Source of the DNA: Clostridiaceae bacterium
GTDB lineage: Bacteria > Bacillota > Clostridia > Acetivibrionales > DUMC01
Direction: 5' to 3'
Length of the DNA stretch: 13,950 nt
Assembly (NCBI GenBank): GCA_012512865.1
Contig: JAAZDH010000022.1
Location: 1 to 13,950 of the forward strand
Under the pieces are notes generated by a model. It saw only the letters and a program-made list of their open reading frames with translations. It ran no database searches and was not told where the DNA came from. The translations under genes and the position numbers were made by a program. Positions 1 to 6,314 of the stretch are shown here, one piece after another; the stretch's first letter is position 1, and every line of letters starts with the position of its first letter.

Positions 1-52
1 AGTATAGATTGAAACATAAAAAGAAGTATATAAAATGCTTGGAATACTTGCA

Positions 53-95
53 TGTATTTAGAATTATTTAGAATATGTTTAGAACATGTTTAGAA
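53..95. repeat. Degenerate 11-bp tandem repeat at left edge
   Basis: Four adjacent units read TGTATTTAGAA (53-63), TTATTTAGAA (64-73, one base short), TATGTTTAGAA (74-84) and CATGTTTAGAA (85-95). They share the core TTTAGAA. They lie in an AT-rich stretch beyond the terminators of the importer operon, with no gene on either strand up to position 353. Role unknown. Confidence 0.6.
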
Positions 96-140
96 CAAAA
101 ACCATGCGATTTTTTAAAATTAATTTGAATTTTATATAAA

Positions 141-187
141 GTTTTGCTAATATTTATTTAATAGTTTTTGCTAATTTTTATTTAATA
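141..187. repeat. Two-copy 23/24-bp tandem repeat, very AT-rich
   Basis: A unit starting GTTTTGCTAA at 141-163 is followed directly by a near copy at 164-187, both ending in TTATTTAATA. A third, decayed copy may begin at 188 (GTTTAATATTTAAATAATAG). The surrounding bases from about 120 to 250 are almost only A and T and hold no recognisable gene; this explains why 1-353 is empty of coding sequence. Confidence 0.5.
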
Positions 188-259
188 GTTTAATATTTAA
201 ATAATAGTTATTAATTAAAATAATAAGAATGTTAATTATTAGACAAAATATGAATAAAG

Positions 260-301
260 CCGGGAGGATAATTATATTTTTACCCCTCTCCTCCCGGTTT
301 T
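260..301. terminator. Intrinsic terminator, possibly bidirectional
   Basis: A perfect 9-bp stem, CCGGGAGGA (260-268) pairing with TCCTCCCGG (289-297), encloses an AT-rich 20-base loop. It is followed by TTTT on the plus strand and by CTTTATT when read on the minus strand. It is the second of two hairpins downstream of the binding-protein gene and could also stop transcription coming from the left. Confidence 0.7.
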
Positions 302-310
302 AAACAAGCG

Positions 311-346
311 GGAACCGTGAATAACAAGGCCCTTATTCACGGTTCC
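311..346 (-). terminator. Intrinsic terminator of the sugar importer operon
   Basis: A perfect 14-bp stem (311-324 with 333-346; left arm GGAACCGTGAATAA) has an 8-base loop and begins 8 bases after the stop codon of the binding-protein gene. On the minus strand it is followed by a moderately T-rich stretch. With the hairpin at 260-297 it forms a tandem terminator. Confidence 0.8.
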
Positions 347-353
347 AATCCCA

Positions 354-2048
354 TTAATATTTGAAGTTATCGCTGGTCCCAACGGACTTGTTAGCTTCGT
401 CGAGAACCTTTTGTGCACCTATTGCTTTCATTGTTGCCCTGTATGTGGAAATAGCTTCTTCAATGGTTTTGTTCCCGGTAACTGCGTCAAATAAGCATTC
501 TTTTACCGCCTTGGATATATCTGCGCTTATTGCCGAGTATGTTTCCGAAATCGGGGCATCATACCTGAAAGGTTGTTCATACAGCAAGCCCTTGCTTAAA
601 CCATCTTCGAATACTTTCATCTTCCTGTCAAGCTTGAACTTGTAATCTTCAATAAGAGCAGGATCATCCCCGGTTACTATGATATAGTTGTTTGACGTAT
701 ACCACGGGAAGTCTCCTATTAAGCCAGGTGACGCATATCCTCCGCCAACCGCGGATTCGGGATCGACTTTCCTCTTGATGGTCTTGTTTGCCAAATCGTA
801 TTCGTTATACCTGTCTGTCCCGTACCTGAACCACCAGTAGGCTTCCTCGTTGTCAAGCAAATTGACGTACCAGTGTACCGTTTCTTTCGGTTGTTTCGTG
901 TTCTTGAGCAGGATAAACGGTGTTCCGTTTGCAGCATACTGGTTTACATTTTTTGTCTTGGGGCCGGTTATAGCAGGAATTTCTATAATCGCGGCATCAG
1001 GATGAATCTGCCTGATGGTATTTTCGGCAGAATAGCCGTTGTTCCACCAGTAGAACCAGCTTCCAGCAATACCATTGTAAAATTTTTCCCTCATCTTTGC
1101 ACCGGTATTCACGAATACTTCAGGATCGAGATATCCGTTTAGGTACAAATCTTTCAAGTACGCAAGGGCATTTGGCATTTCCGGATGGAACATATTATCA
1201 ACCCATGCCATCTTTTCCATGTCAAAGGTGATTGTGCCGCCGCCTACGTTGTCAAGCCTGCACCCATGGGCATAGAAAATGTCTTGTAGGTTCCATGTCC
1301 CTGAAGATACCAATCCAAATGTATTCTTCTGGCCATCGCCATCAGGGTCGTTCTCGGTAAATGCCTTGGCCATTACATACAAGTCCTCCAGGGTTTCTGG
1401 TACCGGCAGACCCAGGTTGTCAAGCCAATCCTTCCTTATTGCACGATCAAAGAAGTTGAAAGCAAAACCATGAGCCACTGCCCATGTTTGATTGTCGTCA
1501 GGCAACTTGTAAAGCTCAGTCAAGGTTGGATATTCCTTCTGCCATTTCTTCCATACCTCGTTGTCCGCTAACAGGTCGTCCAGCGGCAGTATAACCCCGT
1601 CATCCCTTTTCTTGACCACGTTTGATGCAGGTCCGTAAATGTTAACAAGGCCGGTGATTTCACCTGCAGTAATAGCAAGGTTGACTTTTTCCATGTACTC
1701 GTTCTTTGGATAGTAATTAACTTTGAGATTAATGCCGAACTTTTTGCTAAACTCTTCCATGAATTCCTTCTTCAGGTCCGGGTTGTCGGACACGTCCCCG
1801 AAGTACATCTCCCTCGTGATTTCCAGAACGTCGGGCTTTGCAACCCCGCCAGCCGGTTCTGCAGGAGCGGTTGTCTGTTGTCCCCCGGAGGTAGGAGTAG
1901 CAGTTGCTGTTTGCCCGGGACTTGTTGTGCCTGGAGTACCCTTATCTCCACTTTCCTTGGGTGTGCAGCCACCGAACAGGGCTACCACGAAAAGCACGCT
2001 AACTACAATTGCAATCACCTTGCATAACTTTGTGCTTTTGCTTAGCAT
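354..2048 (-). CDS. Extracellular sugar-binding lipoprotein (ABC importer, family 1, LplA/YtcQ-like)
   Basis: This 564-residue protein is the substrate-capturing subunit of an ABC carbohydrate importer, anchored to the outer face of the membrane. Residues 1-28 form a lipoprotein signal: basic start, hydrophobic core, and lipobox FGGC with Cys28 as the lipidation site. Residues 29-70 are a Thr/Pro/Gly-rich linker. The rest matches long family 1 solute-binding proteins, with the phrase IRKDWLDNLGLPVPETLEDL near residue 204 and an EF-hand-like DPDGDG loop at 234-239 that probably binds calcium, as is common in YtcQ-type proteins. The ATG at 2048 has a strong site, AAAAGGAGG (2058-2066), 9 bases upstream. 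It is the last gene after the two permeases, separated by 194 bases with hairpins. The substrate is not determined; relatives bind oligosaccharides or pectin fragments. No ATPase is encoded nearby, so a shared MsmX-type ATPase is likely. Confidence 0.92.
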   Translation of the reverse strand: MLSKSTKLCKVIAIVVSVLFVVALFGGCTPKESGDKGTPGTTSPGQTATATPTSGGQQTTAPAEPAGGVAKPDVLEITREMYFGDVSDNPDLKKEFMEEFSKKFGINLKVNYYPKNEYMEKVNLAITAGEITGLVNIYGPASNVVKKRDDGVILPLDDLLADNEVWKKWQKEYPTLTELYKLPDDNQTWAVAHGFAFNFFDRAIRKDWLDNLGLPVPETLEDLYVMAKAFTENDPDGDGQKNTFGLVSSGTWNLQDIFYAHGCRLDNVGGGTITFDMEKMAWVDNMFHPEMPNALAYLKDLYLNGYLDPEVFVNTGAKMREKFYNGIAGSWFYWWNNGYSAENTIRQIHPDAAIIEIPAITGPKTKNVNQYAANGTPFILLKNTKQPKETVHWYVNLLDNEEAYWWFRYGTDRYNEYDLANKTIKRKVDPESAVGGGYASPGLIGDFPWYTSNNYIIVTGDDPALIEDYKFKLDRKMKVFEDGLSKGLLYEQPFRYDAPISETYSAISADISKAVKECLFDAVTGNKTIEEAISTYRATMKAIGAQKVLDEANKSVGTSDNFKY

Positions 2049-2242
2049 GAATTTACGCCTCCTTTTAATTTTATATTTTTATAGACTTGCAAGTATTCTA
2101 TAATATGGCATCTTGGATAAATGGCATTTACTGATGCCGGCCTTGTAGCATCTTGAAAAATGCCTTGTTATACAAGATACCGCATTATGCTCGCACCTTT
2201 GTTCTTTCCACTTTAAATTAACATTTAACTTTTTTACCGTTA
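2049..2242 (-). other. Spacer with small hairpins between permease and binding-protein genes
   Basis: This 194-base spacer is long for an operon. It contains a hairpin GGCAT-N6-ATGCC (2123-2138), a hairpin CTTG-TTATA-CAAG (2164-2176), a palindrome ACTTGCAAGT (2085-2094), and GCATCTTG repeated 40 bases apart (2108 and 2148). Such structures may adjust the level of the binding protein relative to the permeases by partial termination, processing or a separate promoter. No convincing -35/-10 pair was found, so this role is inference. Confidence 0.4.
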
Positions 2243-3124
2243 TCAGCCTTTTATTGAACCTACCATCAGACCTTTTGTGAAATATTTCTGTAAGTAAGGG
2301 TATGCAATTATTATAGGTATCATTGACAAGATAATCATTGCGCAGCCTAACCCCTCGTTATTCAAGTACTGTATTAAGAGTTCCTCCTGCCCCGCCAGAT
2401 TCTGCATATCGCTTCTTCTATCTTCCTGAACAGAAATTATTTGCCTTAGCTTAACAGTGAAAGGATACTTCTCAGGCGAGTTTATATATATAACGGCAGT
2501 CATGTACGTGTTCCAGTATGAGACGCCCTCGAAAAGGGCAATAGCTGCAATTACAGGCTTGGAAAGCGGCAAGATTATGCTCAAAAACACCTTGAACTCC
2601 TGGGCCCCGTCTATTCTCGCCGATTCAGGAAGGCTTGCGGGTATTGAGTTGTAATAATTTCTTATCAGGAACATGTTCCACGCCGAGATCAAACCTGATA
2701 TTATCAATATCCTATAAGTGTCAATCAAGCCAAGAGCTTTATTCAAGAGGTAGGACGGTATCAGCCCGCCGCCAAACAACATCGGTATGATTAGCATCCA
2801 TATGAAGAAGTCGTGCCCGGGTAAATCCTTTTTAGCAAGTGTATACGCACCCATTGCCTGCAGGAATACTGCCAACCCCGTGCCAACCATGGTTATGAAC
2901 ATCGAGTTTAAAAACGGCCGGTATATACCCTTGTCAGTCAAAATCAATCTATAGTAAAATGTTGAAAACTTCCTTGGTATAAGTAATGTTGACAACCCGG
3001 TGGCCATCGCGTCAAAGGACCTTGACAGTACAAATAATACCGGTATCAACATCGCTAAAGCTATAAACGTAAAGAACGCTATGTTAAATACCCCGAAAAT
3101 TTTTTGCTGTCTTGACGGTTTCAT
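2243..3124 (-). CDS. ABC carbohydrate importer permease, LplC/YtcP type
   Basis: This 293-residue inner-membrane protein is one of the two channel subunits of the importer. About six hydrophobic segments are visible. The cytoplasmic EAA loop that docks onto the ATPase lies near residues 167-190 (PESARIDGAQEFKVFLSIIL, then PLSKP). The C-terminal KYFTKGLMVGSIKG is typical of the YtcP/LplC branch of MalG-like permeases. The start chosen is ATG at 3124. A GTG at 3133 is in frame, but it lies inside the ribosome binding site GAGGTG (3131-3136), which sits 6 bases before the ATG. The gene follows permease B by about 90 bases and precedes the binding-protein gene. Substrate unknown. Confidence 0.93.
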   Translation of the reverse strand: MKPSRQQKIFGVFNIAFFTFIALAMLIPVLFVLSRSFDAMATGLSTLLIPRKFSTFYYRLILTDKGIYRPFLNSMFITMVGTGLAVFLQAMGAYTLAKKDLPGHDFFIWMLIIPMLFGGGLIPSYLLNKALGLIDTYRILIISGLISAWNMFLIRNYYNSIPASLPESARIDGAQEFKVFLSIILPLSKPVIAAIALFEGVSYWNTYMTAVIYINSPEKYPFTVKLRQIISVQEDRRSDMQNLAGQEELLIQYLNNEGLGCAMIILSMIPIIIAYPYLQKYFTKGLMVGSIKG

Positions 3125-3130
3125 TTTTTG

Positions 3131-3136
3131 CACCTC
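3131..3136 (-). promoter_or_regulatory. Ribosome binding site that decides the permease C start
   Basis: GAGGTG on the minus strand lies 6 bases before the ATG at 3124-3122. Its last three bases are themselves an in-frame GTG, which would have no properly spaced site of its own. The ATG is therefore preferred over the 296-residue reading. Confidence 0.6.
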
Positions 3137-3216
3137 TCAAACTAAATTCAAACTCAAACTCCGGCTTGCTTATCCAAACTTTCTCAAAAAAACTTGAAGA
3201 ATACATCCTTACCTGC

Positions 3217-4170
3217 CTAGAACAGTATTCCCCTACCGTCTTCCGTTACTTTCTTGCTAAAGTAGTTGGCCAACAGGGTGAAAAACAAGCCAACCGTTGA
3301 CTTGAACAATCCCATTGCTGTTGACACTGAATACCTTGCCTGTACCAATCCAACCTTGTAAATGTACGTATCCAGCACTTCCGTCGTCTTTATGTTCGCA
3401 GAGTTCTGAAAAACATACAGGGGCTCAAACAAGTTGAGTATACCTCGGAAGGAGAGTACGAATAACACCAGTATAGTAGGCTTAAGCCCAGGCAGTGTTA
3501 TATACCATATCTGCCTTAACCTTCCTGCACCATCAAGTACGGCTGATTCATACATCTCAGGGTCAATTGCTGCTAATGCCGCAAGGTATATAATAGATGA
3601 ATACCCTATGCCCTTCCACTCTGAAATAACCTGGAAAGTCAAGGGAAAGGTGCGAAACTCGGCTACGTAGAAGTATGGTTCAAGTCCTATTGCATGCCTG
3701 AGGGCATTTATAAACCCGGCGCTGGGTGACAGCAAGGTAATCCATATACCGGAAACAATAACCCAGGATAGGAAGTGGGGCAGTGTTGAAATCGTCTGGA
3801 CGGTTTTCTTGAATTTCTGCTGCCTCAACTCATTCAGCAATATCGCAAAAATGATCGGTGCCGGGAAACCAATTAAATACCTAAGTCCTATGTAAATCCA
3901 CGTGTTAGCAAATGCTTTCCAGAAAAACGGCAAGCTAAAAATAAACTCAAAATTTTCCAGGCCTACCCACCTTTTAAATCCGCCGGTCCTGAAATCTGCA
4001 AATGCCAGGGCGATACCCGGCATGGGAACATAAGCCCAGATAATATAGTATATTACTACCGGCAAAAACATCAGGTAAAGCATTATATTAGCGCTGGTGA
4101 AAATTCTCCGTTTTTTCTTCTTACTTGTTTTAATATCGCTGGCAATACCAGTTTTTGTTGCAATCTCCAT
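3217..4170 (-). CDS. ABC carbohydrate importer permease, LplB/YteP type
   Basis: This 317-residue inner-membrane protein is the partner channel subunit and the first gene of the importer operon. A basic cytoplasmic N-terminus (residues 15-22, KTSKKKKR) leads into the first membrane span and the phrase YVPMPGIALAFADF, characteristic of LplB-type permeases. The EAA loop is at about 207-231 (YESAVLDGAGRLRQIWYITL, then PGLKP). The C-terminal half keeps the LFEPLYVFQNSANIKTTEVL region usual for this family, in which a loop lies between late spans. The ATG at 4170 is preceded by GGGAAGG (4178-4184). Length is normal for the family. Permease C follows 92 bases downstream. No regulator gene lies upstream on this strand. 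Confidence 0.93.
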   Translation of the reverse strand: MEIATKTGIASDIKTSKKKKRRIFTSANIMLYLMFLPVVIYYIIWAYVPMPGIALAFADFRTGGFKRWVGLENFEFIFSLPFFWKAFANTWIYIGLRYLIGFPAPIIFAILLNELRQQKFKKTVQTISTLPHFLSWVIVSGIWITLLSPSAGFINALRHAIGLEPYFYVAEFRTFPLTFQVISEWKGIGYSSIIYLAALAAIDPEMYESAVLDGAGRLRQIWYITLPGLKPTILVLFVLSFRGILNLFEPLYVFQNSANIKTTEVLDTYIYKVGLVQARYSVSTAMGLFKSTVGLFFTLLANYFSKKVTEDGRGILF

Positions 4171-4621
4171 AATTTCGCCTTCCCATCACTTTTTCTTTTT
4201 GATTTAATATTATCATTTAGTGTCGCCTTACTTAATGCTGCTTTACTTAGTACTGCTTCACTTATTGATGCTTTTTTGTGAACGTATTCCTTTCACGTAA
4301 ATCCGGCCTGGGTTGAACCTTGCACCAAACTTGAACAACATGCTACACAGTTACGGCATCATTACACGCATTTAAATTCTATTTTTCTGCCTAATGTTGA
4401 TTCTTAATTTGCATGCACGTTCTTTTATGCTGCATTACCGCGCATAACATGAATTACTTTAACCATTGCTAGCGTGCTTGAACTTTTGAAGTTACGAAAT
4501 ATTTTTCTGTAATAATAAAGTAACATAGACATAATTGATAGGCAATATGAATAATTTAATATTTACCGGGTTTTTTTAACAATTTTGATTATTTTAAGCG
4601 AACTTGCTTAACGGCAATGCA
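4171..4621. other. Non-coding region upstream of the importer operon
   Basis: No gene is supported on either strand. The part nearest permease B holds the 15-bp tandem repeat (4212-4271). Next to it is an inverted repeat, GTGAA-N9-TTCAC (4278-4282 and 4292-4296), a possible operator site. The remainder is AT-rich with no clear riboswitch or T-box. The importer promoter should lie here on the minus strand, but no -35/-10 pair stands out enough to call. Confidence 0.5.
4212..4271. repeat. Four-copy 15-bp tandem repeat in the importer leader
   Basis: Four units of exactly 15 bases run head to tail: ATCATTTAGTGTCGC, CTTACTTAATGCTGC, TTTACTTAGTACTGC, TTCACTTATTGATGC. The rough consensus is YTTACTTAGTRCTGC, and the constant GC at the end of each unit keeps the phase. 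The array starts 42 bases before the permease B start codon, so it is in the leader or promoter region. Function unknown. Confidence 0.7.
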
Positions 4622-4664
4622 AAGGCAAGGAGATGGTTCCCGGGAGGAACAATACCCTTGCCTT
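4622..4664 (-). terminator. Branched hairpin downstream of the epimerase gene
   Basis: A 9-bp stem AAGGCAAGG (4622-4630) with CCTTGCCTT (4656-4664) encloses an inner 5-bp stem GTTCC/GGAAC (4636-4640 and 4646-4650). It lies 84 bases after the epimerase stop. On the minus strand the following bases are only weakly T-rich, so it may protect a 3' end rather than act as a classical terminator. Confidence 0.5.
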
Positions 4665-4711
4665 CTTGCCTTTTACTCGTCTTTTTCGTATCTTTTTTAC
4701 AATGTTTTTCT

Positions 4712-4731
4712 CCTGTCCCGGACAGGTTTTT
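4712..4731 (+). terminator. Terminator-like hairpin on the plus strand
   Basis: CCTGTC-CCG-GACAGG (4712-4726) is followed directly by TTTTT on the plus strand, the form of an intrinsic terminator. No plus-strand gene precedes it. It lies just after the epimerase stop on the other strand, where it has no T tract. It could stop antisense transcription or be chance in a T-rich region. Confidence 0.4.
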
Positions 4732-4747
4732 CCACCCTTTTCCTGTT

Positions 4748-5760
4748 TTACACGGACTTTTTCACCTTTTTTCCAACTTTTTTCATCTTGACCCCGGGGC
4801 ATATTTTACCGCATATATATTGCCGGTAGTACGGCGATTGGAATAACAGGTACCAGCATACAATGGGTCTGAAAAGCTTAACAAAAAATGCCCTTTTGCC
4901 GAAAACTGCGGCTTGTTCCCTGAGAAAATCATCGTAGGTATGCTTCTGGTACCTAAGGATTCTTTCACTTTCCTTCGTGTCCATCCAGTCCGTGTGATAG
5001 CTCTTTTTCCCAAAAGCTTCCTTGGGCAGCATCCCTATACCAAGCATATCGAGGGCTTTTTCCATGAATTCCGCCTGGTACATCCAGCATTTCTCCCCGC
5101 CGCCTATGAGCAGTATTTTGCCCCATATTTCATCCGACTCGACTGCATTCGCAAGGGCGCATCCTATATCGCCGGGATGGATAAATTCAATCCTGTCCGT
5201 CAAGGGGACTTCGTACATTATCGGGTCAACCCTTTTCCAATCAATGGACGGCGCTGCTGCAAACCTCAATATGGACCATTGTATCCCTGATTTCATTACA
5301 AGTTTTTCGCACTCTATTTTTTGATTGCCATAATTGTCCACGGGGTTTAATATGTCCGTAACCTTGCGTGGCGGTGCTAAATGCTGGGAATCTCCATACA
5401 CGGCTATTGTAGAGGTAAATATTAATCTTGGCGGGTTTTTTTGCGCCTTGATGACATCTACTACTTTTGCAGTCCCTTCCACGTTTATTTTATGCGCAAG
5501 TTTCGGGTTCTTCTCGCTGGCAGGCGGGATAATGAAGGCCAGGTGTATTACGACATCCTGCCCGTTAATTGCCGTCTCAAGGTTTTCTCCTGTCACCAGG
5601 TTCCCCCATATCGTTTTTACCTTGCCTTGCAGCTTTTTTGCCTCTTTTTCGTTTTTTCCCGTTTTCAGTTCATAGCATGTAACGTTATGCCTTTTTTTAA
5701 CAATTCGGAAATGGTATACTTGCCTATGTTCCCAAATGCTCCTGTTATCAATACATTCAT
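4748..5760 (-). CDS. NAD-dependent epimerase/reductase, extended SDR family, with a frameshift near its N-terminus
   Basis: The protein would act in the cytoplasm on a nucleotide sugar or related ketone or alcohol; the substrate is unknown. From ATG 5760, preceded by GAGGAG (5771-5776), it reads MNVLITGAFGNIGKYTISEL with the NAD-binding GxxGxxG motif (residues 7-13). After LLKK the frame runs into nonsense, while the -1 frame continues with the expected HNVTCYELK and stays open to 4748. The shift is in a run of seven A (T7 at 5692-5698 on the plus strand); eight A would restore one 337-residue protein. In that protein Ser117 and the YxxxK pair (Tyr144, Lys148) are the SDR catalytic residues. 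A longer open frame from 5848 would lack the glycine motif and translate the upstream repeat, so it is rejected. The cause may be sequencing error, a true mutation, or slippage on A AAA AAA. The C-terminal tail is Lys-rich. Confidence 0.78.
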
Positions 5761-5804
5761 CCTTTTTAATCTCCTCTCTTTTACATTTCACTTCTCCACT
5801 CTCC

Positions 5805-5949
5805 TTCACCAATCTCACTCTCTCATTCTCCAGATATCTCACTTTCATATTCTCCAGCTATCTCACTATACTAACTCTCCTGGTATTTCACTATTCCGCT
5901 GTCTCACTCTCTTGCCATCTCATTATCTTACCGTCTCATTATCTCACTA
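5805..5949. repeat. Degenerate 8-bp tandem repeat upstream of the epimerase
   Basis: About 18 octamers run in phase with consensus TCTCACTA on the plus strand (TAGTGAGA in the epimerase transcript sense). Good copies include 5813-5820, 5837-5844, 5861-5868, 5902-5909, 5918-5925, 5934-5941 and 5942-5949. There is one single-base phase slip near 5877. A 19-base stretch starting ATTCTCCAG recurs exactly 24 bases apart (5825 and 5849) with one mismatch. The array begins about 30 bases before the epimerase ribosome binding site and may be in its leader RNA. Confidence 0.75.
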
Positions 5950-6314
5950 TTTAATTCTCCCATTCCCTTTATTTTTACCCAAGATTCTTTTTCCCCAATC
6001 TCCTTTTTTGTTTTTGCTTTGCTATTTCTTATTATATTGTTTTTTTATTATTATTTACTTGTAATTATTCCCTCCCGGTTCTCTCCTGCTTTGCTTTTTC
6101 TTTTGCTGCCGCCCTTTTCATTGCACTTTTCATTGTCTTCTCTTCCGCCGGTATTTCCCTGGTATTTCTCTTACAGTTTTCTTCTTTTATTTTTCTTGCT
6201 CACTTGTTAATTTTAACTAATTTTATTATATTATACTAGTTATACAATTATATTACATGATTATTACGATATAATCACACGAACTATATAACAAACATAA
6301 TCCCGGTTATGCAA
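5950..6314. other. Pyrimidine-rich, then AT-rich non-coding region
   Basis: From about 5950 to 6215 the plus strand is overwhelmingly C and T with long T runs, continuing the strand bias of the octamer array. From 6216 to 6314 it turns into mixed AT-rich sequence with a 7-bp AT-only inverted repeat TGATTAT/ATAATCA (6258-6277), which may end the ABC operon transcript. Open frames here are low-complexity (Leu/Ser/Phe strings) and have no ribosome binding site, so no gene is called. Confidence 0.5.

Noticed and set aside
4535..4562. TTGATA-N16-TAATAT as a plus-strand promoter
   Set aside because: No gene lies downstream on that strand, and such matches are frequent in AT-rich spacers; kept only as a note to the plus-strand hairpin.
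4604..4846. Small plus-strand frames of 70-80 codons after the epimerase
   Set aside because: Phe/Leu-rich translations of a T-rich 3' region containing two hairpins; no ribosome binding site.
5761..5848. Start of the epimerase at 5848 giving one uninterrupted frame
   Set aside because: It reads through the repeat array and skips the NAD-binding glycine motif, which is present in another frame from ATG 5760.
5441..6064. A 207-codon plus-strand frame opposite the epimerase and its leader
   Set aside because: Its first half is the shadow of the epimerase gene and its second half translates the octamer array into Leu/Ser/His/Tyr strings; no ribosome binding site or family resemblance.
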